Source: Tomocerus qinae (lineage: Eukaryota; Arthropoda; Collembola; Entomobryomorpha; Tomoceridae). Taken from it: a DNA stretch of 64,000 nucleotides. Below, one piece after another: positions 49,161 through 62,600 of this stretch. Made by a program: the position numbers and the translations under genes. The notes below the pieces were generated by a model. It made no database searches. It was not told the DNA's origin and saw only the letters and a program-made list of their open reading frames with translations. The DNA lies in contig CM034549.1 in assembly GCA_020055645.1 (NCBI GenBank), positions 7,812,001 to 7,876,000 of the forward strand. Direction: 5' to 3'. Position 1 is the stretch's first letter, and each line of letters begins with the position of its first letter.

Positions 49161-52100
49161 TTGATGCAACAGTTTACGCTACAAAGATATCTTGTTTTTA
49201 TTACAGAATATTTATTTTGGCATAAGTTGTGAATATTGGACTTACTTTTGGCTAACCACTAATAAGGCCTAACTATAATATTATGTTCGGTTTTTAAAAT
49301 TGCAAGTTATGATTTTACGTGTAATATATAATGAGAATTTAAATTTTGTAATATTTGTTACGCAAGCATCCATAGTCATAGCATTCTATACAATTATATA
49401 TCTAAACGTATTACGTATTCGTTTACATACAAATTACAGATATTGTGTAATATTTCTCTCAGACAGTTTATCACTTACTGGCCTCTCGTCTCTTCATGCC
49501 AATGCTGGAAATATTTATACTTGACAGTATTTGTGAGCAGATGCCCTTATATAGGCATTTTTGCTCACAAATGTTGTCAAGCATATTTAGAGCATCAGAC
49601 ACGGAGAATGAGAGAAGTAAAGTCTAACTGACTCCTCTCGTTCCTCATTAAAAATCTTTCGTGGAAGGAATTCCCAAGAGACGATTATTAGAACAAAAAT
49701 CTTAAGCTGATTTACAGAAGAGTCGTCCCCTTACTTAGTACCCCTTCTCTACTTTCATGAATAAGACTATACTGATACTATTAACTTTTGCATAATCTGG
49801 TCTTCATAAGGCATAGCAATATAAGCCTTCATACTTTTTAATGCTGTACCAATCACTACAACCTACGGGATTCCTATTTTTGAAGATTAATTCTTTGACG
49901 CAGGAAGATGGTATTACATAGCATTGTACCATCCAAAGTCTCAGAAATAACGAAATGAAGAGATCTGAATTTATTTAGACCTTGTCTAATCAAAATTTAA
50001 CGGTGTCCATCTTCAAGATATCCCTGAATTTACGATATATAACAAAGTTACTACAATGGGAGCATTCAAAAATTGCTCAAGAGTGTGTATGCTGTGTTTA
50101 ATATTTCTAAATCTGATTTTAAGAATACAAATAATGCCCAATACTTCAGTAACAATTTTTTAATCTTTCCAAGATGCCAAGTAAATGTGAATGATTACAT
50201 GCATTTTCTCTGATCATGTGGCTTCCTTTTCATTATCAAAGGTGTATTTTCTTGTTCTTGCCATTAGAAGGCTGTTGATTCATTTGTCACACAATTTTAA
50301 TAATTTTTTAACGTTTTATGTATAAGTATATACTCAATAGTTTAGAAAGGATGGCTCTTTTTCTTTAGTGCTTTTTCCTACGTTTTATGTGCATCGTGGT
50401 CGACTCTGTCGGGGTGGATATGGAAGGAGTAGAAATGGTGGAAGTATTTCAAATATATTATCCAAGACATGCATTTACGGATTTAATAATAGTTTATTGT
50501 TATTTAGGTGAAGTGACTAACATTTTTCAGCAGAAATAAATTGTGTACATTTGTGATGTGCATGTTTGTTGTGGTTAGTCTCGACTTTAGTGTAATCTGG
50601 TATGAACAGCGGTATGGCATATGGCAGTATGACTTTGACAAGATAAATGAACATTCAGTGAATCAAAAGAAGTGAGACGGGTGCGGTGAAAGAGAAAGCA
50701 AATGAAAGGAAAGCACGCTTTCATGCATAATTCACTACTTCACGACACACACTCACATACTACTTACCTATCAACTCTCCCTATATCTAGCATATAGCAA
50801 TTCAAGAAGACACTGTCTATATTATATGTTGTGTATCAAATATAAAATTCCAACCCACTACTATCAATTATGCAACACACATACCTATGTAGTCCAATAT
50901 AAACTGGCGATTCATTTTGAACCTAATTTCAAATTAAAAATATATACATACGAATTTTTCATGCTATTAATTTAGAATGATTACATTATATATCACATGC
51001 CCTCACTATTCACTACAATAGATACCCGTTATACATTGAAAACATTGCAAATTGTAATGAATATATTTATTTTTAGTATATTTTTACGGATATTAAACAA
51101 ATTAAGATTAATTTACTGTGACTTATAAGGATTTTCTAAAAATATGAATATTCATGGACAAGTTTTTAAATTGCTTGGAAATAAATTACATCATCTAGAA
51201 GTCTGATATGCTTTTTAATTACTTATAAAAATGCTTACTATTACTATAAACTCCTTTTGCCATCATTAACCTGCATTTTCTCTGTTGGAAATTAAATTGG
51301 ATGGAAATAATTATTTAGAAGTCGGCCGTGCCTATGTACATAGGCTATTTAAATGTTAATTCTTAACAACGATATTTTAAATTCTCGAATTTTTCGTCTC
51401 AGAGAAAGTTAGTGTAAATGTCAAAGGATGGATTTAAAAAGAAGGGAGAGGTTTGAAGGAACAAGGTAGTAGACATTGTTATTCATAATATCGCATTGTA
51501 GATTTATAAAGGCGGACGAAGACAGTGGGAGTAAAATGTAGTGCATTTCCAGCTAGTAAACTATTTATTTGCATACTATTTCTGTTGGTTGAGAAATTGC
51601 ATGTGAGAGAATTCCCTAATCCAATAGAGCATTTGACGCAGTCTGTCAAGGCAGTCGAGCCCGTCAGTTAAGATAACTTTTCTACGTGAACTCAGAACTG
51701 CTTTGCATTGCACTGACTGAATTTGTGCGGTGAGGGAACGAACCTGGATTATCTACCCCTTCTTATACATCTAAACAACAAAAAAGAAAACTCGAGCAGA
51801 AATAAATTGTACTTTTCCAGCCTCATTTGTTTGGTTTTCTCCCAAGTAAAATGTCAAAGTCATGTCAGAGAAAAATACAACGCGTCACACACTTTTCGTG
51901 AAATATTTTTCACTTCCTAACCCGATCTGTTTCATAACTCGTGCATTTAGGTGCAAAAAAGGCTACATCAAAGTAGTTCTGAGAAACTCCGTCGATTATG
52001 CATTCTGATGTAGGAAAATAACTTCTTAACTAATTATTCCCTTTTCTTAACACGCACAATAAAATTGAAATAATCCCGGGGATTTCTGCACTTATTAAAT

Positions 52101-53341
52101 ACACAATTTATTTCTCAAGAGGAGTTTCCTAAAAAATATTCAGTTATCTACTTGATATATTCAGATTATTTGGATAGGGCTATGTTGGACTACTTTTTAT
52201 AGAAAAATGTAAACACTCACCTATGAGTCGATATTTATTGTATTTTAAGAACATATACAAGATATAATTTTGGTATTGATTGTATTCTACGAATATGTTA
52301 TACATTTTGGAATAATTTCTGAAAGTATGCAATTTGATAGTAAAGAAATGAGTAGAGATTACTGTAAGGACTGAAAAATATAGGAATAGTGAAGGATATC
52401 GGGTTATAGGATGAGTGGAAGTGAGTGGCGCATGTTCGGACGGGCGGAGTAAGAGTGTGCATTGGTTTCCGAAGGAAGGACTTTCCGAAATTTCGCCTCA
52501 GCTCGAACTCGTCTATTGCATTAGGAGTATTGGCATTGGCGCATGTAAATCTAATGGAACTGTGTGAAATAAGCGGACGGACCGAATTGAGTAGACCGAG
52601 GAGTTGCTTTCTTTTCTCCTTTCGGTTCGCCGTCTTTTCCTCCTGCCTACAAAATCCAACCAAATGGAACGAGTAAGTCAAAGTTGGGTCAGACCGACAA
52701 ATACTTTCTAAGGCAATACATTCAATTCACTAGTACCTAAGGAATACCCGCTCTCCCTCCGAATAGTCACAATTAAAAACAAATAGTAGGTACGTACATC
52801 CAAATACAAATGTAAAACATTTGATTACAAGATTAATCTCATTGTTACCCGTTGAGGAATTCATGCAAAACTATTTATTGCTCCAAGGAATTTTCTATAC
52901 CCGCAATATTTACTATCAAAAATGCGGATGTTGCCCACAATTCCTTTCTGTGCCACTCATAGAACTAATTATCACGTAGTTTCTATGCTAAGTTAATGAT
53001 ACTGCTCAACATATCCGAATTTAAGTTGCAGATGGAAGTAGACACTTGTAACAAACAATGATCCTCCTCCCTTCAATCTTCAAACGACGAAACTAAATTT
53101 TGTTGACCTGTTTGTGCATGAGTTTAACTGAATACCTCCACAAGAAAGAATCAACAGGCCAAGAATTAAATCTTAACGTGGCTATTAATATGCGGATTTC
53201 CGTCAAACCCAGCTCAGTTGAATCAGTGAATAGAATCATGAAAGTGTATCAGAACTGAAATTTATTTTGCTACGTAACTCTTCAGCCTGTGACAGTACAA
53301 ATATTCAATTGGACATTTCTGAACAGTAAATAGGAGGAAGT
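49161..53341. other. Intergenic stretch downstream of PAH
   Basis: No exon supported. A GC-richer patch at about 52410-52672 ends in a perfect GTAAGT donor and could be an untranslated first exon of the candidate gene at 53342. Confidence 0.4.
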
Positions 53342-53627
53342 ATGAGTTTTGCGATAATAAAAAAGGAGAAGATTCTTGGTGGATTAGTGAGTCCGGGTGA
53401 ATCCCGGATGAGTTCTCCTCCGCCATCCTCACATCCTCATCCACATCCATCTTTTTCTTTGAGGTCGTCCGTAAGTCTCCCACTCACGCCATCCAGCCAG
53501 TCGCAACCGCCCCCTCCGTCCCATAATAATAATGGGCCTAGTAATTTACCGCCGGAGTTGGTCTCCAGAACTGAGCCACCGCCTGATGTCCTTTTGGCTC
53601 TCCTTTCAAGAAATAGGGCCCTTGAAG
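53342..53627 (+). CDS. Candidate first coding exon of a Ser/Pro/His-rich protein (partial)
   Basis: The ATG at 53342 follows an in-frame TAA at 53327 and opens 95 codons ending at a good donor (GAAG|GTACTT) after the first base of codon 96. Residues 23-70 are low complexity (PPPSSHPHPHP, SQSQPPPPS, HNNNG). The exon ends with a hydrophobic, possibly helical segment, DVLLALLSRNRALE. Base composition is clearly GC-richer than the flanks and synonymous choice looks coding-like. I do not recognise the protein. The last segment resembles the start of a coiled coil such as those of CUX/CASP proteins, but this is only a loose likeness. No later exon was found in the next 10 kb, so the gene would have a long intron running out of the window. 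Confidence 0.45.
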
Positions 53628-56600
53628 GTACTTTTCCATTTATAACACCTGTCTTTCACACTAATCATACATCATCGCACATGTTCGTTTTGTTGATCCT
53701 TATCCATTATAATAGCATTCAACGTTACAATCAATTTAGAACTTAAGCAATTAGTAAAACTTTCAAAATATACTGAGATAATGCATTAGGTCAGTTTTGG
53801 TATGATGATTAATTGAACCTTGATTAGTTGTAATGATTATGATTTGCTTCTCAAACTAGTAAAGATTTAAAAATCTGTCCTTACTGGTTTATCATCTAGA
53901 TAATTAAAATTACTACCTAAACCAGCAAATATGTTCGCCGCCGTCAGGAATTATTTGCAAAGTTAATTTAAGTTTTACCATACAACTTATTAGATTCTCT
54001 GTTTCCATTTTGGTCATAATTAGTGTATTTCAGCATCAAATGTGTATTTTTTATGTTATTAATACCTGGTAGTACCCTATTTGTGTATATTTTAGTATTA
54101 GGATTAGGAAATGCACGGACGCTGTAATGGTAAATATAATTTTTAGATCCGTTCGTGATGTAAAACAATTTTATTGTATGAAAATCTCGAGCGTGAATAA
54201 TGAATAGTGTAATGTGCAGTGATATGAGAATGGAGAGAGTAGAATAGAATGATAGAATTGGATTAAGCCGACCCACCGCTGTGACAGTAACTCAATCAGC
54301 AGGAAAAACAAGATCTGTCACTCTAAATGTTGTAACTCCCTTGTATATCTAAAGGATAAGTACACAAATGTCCCCGATTCGGTGATATTTATACTCTGCA
54401 TGGTGTTTATGCCTTGAGTTCCGATCTTGTGTGTGTTTCTATTATGTAACGCAACTTCACAGAAAGGAGTGTGTAATGCAGTCTAATCTAATTTCCTCGT
54501 TGACTTTCATTTGCATCGATTTAGTTTTCCCATATGCAGACGTCTGAGGTAGTCCCACGCGTAGCAAGCGTCAACTGTTTTGGGGACTGTGGAGTTTTAT
54601 TAGTCGCATACGCTACCCAAATTACATTATAACACAATTAGAAATGAATTAGAACCCTTGACCTGACTTGGAAACTTCACACAGTAGATTCACGCACTAG
54701 TCTTATTGTTATAAAGTACCTCTGAACCCTTTTGGGGCTCCGCCTTGGCTTAAAATAACTTTAGCTTCTTCTTTATGGTTAGAGCCAAAGAGGAGAGGCA
54801 CTTAGTTCATGAAATATTAATTTGGAATAAAATTAGAAAAATCACAAAGAATTCTCTCGAGAGGGTCTTCTCTACTCAACCGAGTCTTTCTATTGAATTA
54901 CATAGATCGACATTGTGTCATGCTCAACGAGATTGTCTCTTATATTCTAAATCCGGATAATTAAATTTTACATTTTCTCATGCACATAATACCATTTGCT
55001 TTGTACTTCTACTCTCTGTGCAGATTTAGCTTCGTGAAATTAAATTATAATTATATTTTGACTGTCTCGTTTTGAATTAAACGAGGATAGCAATTATCGT
55101 GTGCGTAGTGATAGGAAGGATTTCAAAAGAGTGGGCTGGCTAGGGCTCGGGTGAATCTCTATTGAACTTTAATGTGAAATAAATTACTCTTTGTACATTA
55201 AAGTCGGAGATGACAACAAACCTCCTTGTCCATTTGTACATGCACGGGTGTTGGAGTGAGGTGGGCAGATACAACCCGTCTACCCGGTGGCAATCAAACC
55301 ACACATCCATACAAAACCCCATCCTTCTGATCAAGGCACCCAAAGTACTTATTGTTCACGGAAATCTAACGTGGGTTGACGCGTGCAAGTCGCCTGTCCT
55401 TTGACAACTACTCAATTCACTGTACTAGTAGCTATTGTTGCTGAACAAGTGTAATTCTGTTGCATGCGCTACAAAATGAGGTAGTTAATTCTCCTCACCA
55501 GTGATTCTGATTATGCACTCCTGGAGGATGTGATGATGAGAATTCTGCTATTATTGTAGTCCAAATGTTGCTAATTACTATTTTAATTATTCTTCTTGTC
55601 AAAAATGCATATTTTCTGGTGTTGGTGCCAATTTTCATGCTTCTATTGAATCGATATCAATGCAAAAACATTTCTAGCTATAATATTTGTTTCCTAAACT
55701 TAAAATCACTTTTCCGCTTCCTAAGGCAGGAATTTTAACGATGGAAATGTAGTAATAGATTGTGATTCGAAAGATAATTGAGATTGCATAAAAACCATAT
55801 GAAAAAGATTAGGATTGTATTTGTAATAGTAAGTCACGGTCGAGATGTTAATTGAAAAGCATGTTTAAAGATTTTGTAAGTACTGTTAAAAATAATATTT
55901 CTGGATAATTTCCCATAAGGGATGTTGACACTCATGAGAATTGTCTTGTCATGCAGTACTCATAGATTTTCTACACATCCAGCTGAAACACTGTCATCCA
56001 TTTCATCTATTTTAGTGTTTTAAAAAGATGTTTGTGAATTGGATGAGGTGTTGATTGTGTTTGTAGGAGGCACGGGCATTTCCGCCTCTTTTGCAATGAC
56101 AAAAGAGAGTGAGAGACGGTGAAAAGCAGTTTATTGTGAATGTATCTAATGACTTCCGGTAGAAACTACTTAGTCCATGTGGAATGAAAAGCGTATCAGA
56201 TTCTATTGTATTGTATCGTGTGATTACTTTGTGTGGTTTTGTTTAGGTGGGTGGTTTAGTCGTCTTTTGGCAGGAAATCAGTCGTGTGCCTCCAATTTGT
56301 TCCTTTCACTTATTCATAGACTCAATGAGATTTTACAGGAAATCAACCAACCAAATCCCAAAACCTCATTCACAATCCTCAAGTTGAACCGTCACTATAT
56401 ATTTTATTGATTTCCTTCTGACACTTCCTATATAATTATCTCATTTCATACCCCAAACCTGGCAATGCGTATTCTGAGTTATTAATCTGTAGGTGACAAA
56501 AGTTTTTATTCATTCTACTACTCTACATTATTCATAACTTACAAACTCGTTGTGGATATTGCATTCAGAAATGCAATGAAATATCTATCACCAATATTCA

Positions 56601-59600
56601 CCGATAATGTCTGTTGTGATTGTGATATGCTTATTTTATTTACTTTCTATGATAATGTATTCAGCAGACAAAGTTTAATAATAATTTTATGAACTATATA
56701 TATAAATAATCCTTCCAACTGTAATAATAATAGCTAAATGAATTTTAAAGGCACAAAATAAAGAGATGAATTGCAACAGGTGCGCTGCAATTAAAGATAG
56801 AAGGTCAATATTGAATTAGTAATTAAACATAAATAAATCAACTTCTTTTATAAGTTACATTACCTCTACCGCATTCACTACCTGCTTGTGTATAATATAT
56901 TATACAAATTGAATTTAATATGATTTTTTGACATGCAGGGCATAGGAATTACAATAAAATATTCTTTCAAATAATAATTTATTTTTTTAAATCAAATCAA
57001 AGTGTATTCATTAATCATTAATCACTACCTTTAACGGGTTAAACTGTTCTTATGACCTCCACTGGTAACGCCAGTATTTTTTGCATTTTGGGGATTGTAA
57101 AGATGTAGTATTTATTATAAGTATTTATTTAGCATTCCTGTAGCGTAACTTTGATTAAGATATACTATTTGAATGAAATAAGGTAGTTACAACATGAAAA
57201 TTTAGTTTGAGTCAATTGATGTAAATGGCTAGATTTATTTTTGAATAGATGTAAATTATTTATTTAAAAGCAAGAATATTTATGAATTAGAAGTAACTGT
57301 CATAGCATAGAGAAGTTTTATGTCGTGGAGAGTCAAGTAATAATAATTCATATTGGACAATTGGGATCTGAATTTATATTTATAGGTGGTACAATTCCCT
57401 GGGTGAAAAGTGATTGTTGGAGTGACCGTAGTGTAAGTAAATAGAGAAACTGGTCCAATAAAATTGTATTATTATAGCTGTGCACTACATTTATGACATC
57501 CGTCATATTTTGTATCTGATATTCACATAACATTTGCCTACATGCAGCATAGCTCGTTTGTTTTTACTATATCGTTAATAATAGAGAGTAAAAGAGCTTG
57601 GCTCTGTAGCGAGTGCCTTTATAAGTTAGGTAGGCGAGTGTATTCGGAGTCTATTGTAGCCAAGACCTGAGGACTCGGCTATTTCTGCATTCTATTCATA
57701 GAGGAATGGATAGTCTCTGTCTACGCTCGTGTTTTATGGATGTTGCTTGCCGAGCCCTTGGGGAACATTATTTTTTAGCGCTCGCATAGCTTTTCCTGCC
57801 TTCCCTCACTTTCTTCCTCCGACTCACTCCACACGGACCCGATGCAGTTGCTGCTGGCTGGACTGAATTGGCCTTTACTCTTTGCATTCCGCTTGCCCAC
57901 CAACCACTCCACTACACACAGACCACATCTCTATGCACACTCTATAAATATGTATGCTCTACCAGTGCATTCTACAAAACGCTTTCTCTTATCATTTAGA
58001 CAAACTCCCAAACTACTCTAACCCAACTCCGATCCGGCTCAACGCTGAAAAGACTCGTAATTTACCAGACAAAACCTTCCACCGACTTACATTACAACCA
58101 GAACAGAAACTATTTTTTTTACTTCTCTCTCCCTTCTTCCTTACAAATAATCCTACTACTACCTATAAGAACTAAGGGACTTACAACTAACAAACTTTCC
58201 TCGAGCTTTCTTTTATTTACTGCACTACTTGCAATAGTATATTGTATAATACTCTATTGAATAATAGGTCCTTTCTCTCTACAAATTATGTACATAGCCA
58301 ATACTTTTAAAAATATACGTATTTGCATAGGGATGTTGTATAATACACAACCCAACGAACAATGCGAAAATTGCGTATGAAATACTAATCTATTTCTTAC
58401 AAACCCATTGATACATTGATACCATATATAGCTTTCAATTAATTCCCAAGAAAAGTCAATCTGTATTTAAATATATAGTACAACTATTAAAGAAAGATAT
58501 GTAGAATATAATCACAGTCTACAAATGAAATAGCAAAGTGCTTTATTTACAAATCTAAAGCCATAGCTTATAAAAGCTTCTTTCGATAAGCAGAATGGCT
58601 AGCTACAGAAAAGAGGAAAGTAATCAGTTGAACTAACAAAGCGAGACAGATGAATGCCCATCTAAACTATTCTCGTCCATTGAATCCCAATCTCAACTCA
58701 TCAGTCAGTTTAGCATAAAGGAATGTGACTGGTAAGGAAATTCAAGCTTCTAGTTTCCCTTTCTCCAAGTTACCAATTGCCTTATTTACTACTCTCTCCA
58801 GCTCCGTATAATTATATCCTATGTAGTACTGATTTTACCAGTTGCCATTTTTAGCCCGAAAATAACTCAAAAATTTTATTACCTTAAAAATACCATTTAT
58901 TACATTGGAATTGGTGCAATGCTTGATACACTTGCAACAACAATTAGGTGAGTCTTTCCAACTATTCTCACTATCTCAATTAGCCACCAGTACAACTCAT
59001 TTTGTGTCAGTATGGCATCACACTGAAAGAATTGCACACATAATTATTATTGTCATTGATGAATATTAATAGATCGAAAAGCTGTAAAAAAGTTAGATTG
59101 AAAACTTTAGGCATAATATTTTAATACAAACTCAAAAATTGCAACAGAAGAGTTGTTCCTAAATCTTGAATTACAATTGAATATATTATTGTTGAGGACT
59201 TTTGTAGTATCTATTTTTTAGATTTGTAACATCTAAGCCATCAATGAGGTTTTCATCTTTCATTTATATACTATGCCACACCAGATAAAGGGCATGATTT
59301 GCAATAACCAGTAACAAAGACTCAAGGATGAAGAAGCTTAGCCAATATAAGTCTCGATTTCAATCTTATATAGTGGTGATTGTATAAAAAACAAATTACC
59401 CGTCTTAACTTTTGCTTTCTATAGCTTTTGCTTTGTGAGATTTTTTTCTTCAGCAAGCAACAATAGAATTGAGAAAAGTCCTTTATTATTCTCGAGGTTT
59501 TTCTACGATCGCTGAATGAGCTTCGTCCATTCATGATTAAAATTACAATTTGAACGAATACTAATTACCCAATAGACTCAACAACTTGGACCATCAAAAG

Positions 59601-62600
59601 CAAACTTTTATATTTAGTCCAATTTCATTCAACGTTCAGTATAAAAACTCGATTCATGAACTACCAATGAATGTAAATGCCAAATTACATTTTATATTTG
59701 GAATGAGTTGCTAAATAAGACATGCTAGTGGATTACAAAATCCACTACATGAACACAGCATTATCTCATTTCGCATTAACTATTAACCACTATATATTTC
59801 AACGTCAGAAAATACAAAGTTCAATGAAAAAATATGAAGCAAAAAAAGCATAGCTTTGCTTGCCTCAAAATCTATCCTATGCAAAAAAAACGTTATTTCG
59901 TCTAGTTTTCCTACTCCAGAACAGTCGTAAGAAGCCTTAACACATACTGCATCTACCTACAAAATTTATTTTTAAACTATGTAACCATATACATGTAAGA
60001 AATCCATATTAAACCATAAAATCACAACAACGAAAGATTAAACCTTAAAAATAGCAAGGAGCCGATTTTATTGCAATAAAATGGCAACCAACTATTTTAA
60101 AAGTACTGAACTATTTTCACTACATTCACTAAATTGGCTTTACTTTAATTTTATGGTATTATGGTAATAAACTTTTTTAAAGCCATAAGTAGCAACTTGG
60201 TGAGGAACTACTTTAGCCATAGATTTTAAGCAGCAAGTACCCACAAAATGACATTAACCTTTTTGCGTACATAGAGTTAGTTAATATTCAATTCCTCAAT
60301 CCATTGTGAAATTGTAGTAAATGGGATAGTAAGCCTGCTTAGTGCAATACTGCAAGTAAAGCCATATATTTATTCATAAATCGCTATTGATACTGATGGA
60401 TGATAATAGAGAGCAATACTAATGAATGGCTAATAATAGATTCCCTTTTCTGCGAATCAATAGTATTTGCTTAGTGGATGGATGCATATAGGAAAGCCAT
60501 AAGAGTTGATGATTCAATGTGGAGCTCTGTAAGTAGCGTTGGTCGTGACTTATAAAAGTACTTTGGGAGATAGGCTGGAATTGATGGTTGTACATACAGT
60601 TGCATGGATCGGTGGAGTTGAACTGCATGGTTAGGAGATAGATTTCATAGATCACCATAAAAGCATTTAGCCATTGAGCATTTGAACAGAGCACTAGTCA
60701 CTTACTTAGGGACTCCGTTATTAGACTCTCCATAAAATCGTAAGGGACATCACTTGGCATAAAATTTCATTGTTCGAATCCCTCTAAATGACTTTGGGTC
60801 GGATTATTTTATGGCAAAGACCTTTTCTGACTTGACTTTATTTTGCCTTATGGCTCTCTATTTGCGCTATTAGACCTGGACCCTTCCGTCTGTTTTGTTC
60901 TTCTGTCACGCACTCACAAACTATATACTACAGAGAAGACCCAAACCGTAGCAAACCACCTGTCATTCTATTGCCTGTCAATTTACACCACTTTTCTGAC
61001 TTTCCTTCTCCTACTACGACTTGACTTGCTTCAACATGAACGACTTTCTTTAAAATACGTCACAACAAAATGTAATTATGGATCTTGTATACAACATTAG
61101 GCCACCCTTTGTACTTTGTGATTACCCATAGCATACTCTGTTATTATCGGTAGGTATTTCAGACATTAACCCATACTGAAGTGAGGAAAGTGAAAAGTAA
61201 ATGTGTAACTGCTACTTTAGCTACACTAATTGTGTAATGGATTTTTATCTCCACCAGTTTGGCTATGGAATTATTTTGATTAGCTTAGCATGAGACACAA
61301 CTGTTATAGCTATGGTATATATAGAGCACATTAGATTATTTAATACGTTTCATTATACATTTCAACCATATATTATTCAATGTTTCATCCTATAATGTAA
61401 GCAATACACCTTTATCACCTTTCCACACGTCACACTTAATAATTCACTTCAGTGTAAAATACTAGCTCCATAAAACTATTATGGCCAAATTATTCTGTTA
61501 AGTTTTGCATATCGGTACCCAGACTGTAAAACTACTTTGCTTGAAAAATATATATTTTCGATAGAAAAAAATGTTATTGTATAGGGAAAATAAAGTAGTT
61601 CAATTTAATATTTAGAAAACCAGACCTACGTCAACATTCAATATGCCAAGTTGTCTATTAAATGAAATTGATTGAATCTATTATAAAACTTGAGTGAATA
61701 ATGTTAACTTTGGTACATTACTAGATTAATTTGATTGTTTGAGTGTAAACCTTGTCTGATATTTGCAAAGAATTTATTTCAGCATGTGTAGGAGAAATGA
61801 AATGCTAAGTAGAGTCAATACATAAGAAAAATATAGGGAAATAGTAAACGATAACAGCCTTGTGGATTACGAAGGCCGTATGTTTTAGTACTGTGCATCC
61901 GAATTCGTCATTGCTCGATCACGCTAAGAGCAATAATAATGTCTGTATTTTTATTGAGGGTAAGTTGGTTGCTTCGTACCTATACAAGAGTGGGTTACGT
62001 GTTAAAAATTAGGGACAATTTATTTATATTTATTATATTGCCAATTTCACAGAAATGATTCACTATTAGGCTCATCGCTATATGCAAAAGGCTAACGTGG
62101 TAGACAGTGATTACTTACGAAATGGTGGTCGGAATTCCGTGTCAGTGCGCAGTCTGTGGAGATTTATAATGCACAAAAGTGTCCCCATCAATGTAATTTT
62201 GAAATTTTGTAAGACTATTGCGATTTCATACTGCATAGTATCATTCTGTCAAAAATAAAATCGTGAATACCCTCAGTGGCATATACTTTTGAGTTTAATT
62301 TTAATTTGGAATATAAAATAAAATAGTTGCATAATACATTTGTTAATTTTTGAACCCCCAAATTATAGTTTTTACATGTCTCTTGTACTAAAGTTCTTTC
62401 TTTCCAATTTTTCCTGTTTAGCGTCATCCCTGTTTCGACCGGACAGTCATGTAGAGCGTAACCGAGCTTTTAGCTGTTATTAGTCTGGTTTGATAGGACA
62501 GCTTGAAAAATCCGGGTGAACTGCTACATATCTACTTAGCATTAGGGAATGGTGAAGGGCATTTTATAAGTAATGGTTTATGACTATTATAGACGTTTAT

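Noticed and set aside
52298-52681. Overlapping frames on both strands in a GC-richer patch
   Set aside because: Longer frames are expected where stop codons are rarer; no recognisable protein. The patch is more likely untranslated exon or promoter.
54543-54600. let-7-like seed TGAGGTAGT
   Set aside because: The following bases do not match let-7 and only a short 6-bp stem (AGTCCC/GGGACT) can form, not a miRNA precursor.
55140-55404. GC-richer segment with frames on both strands
   Set aside because: No motif or splice-consistent neighbour; kept as unexplained non-coding sequence.
60770-60790. GTTCGAATCCC resembling a tRNA T-loop
   Set aside because: No matching D-arm, anticodon stem or acceptor stem around it.
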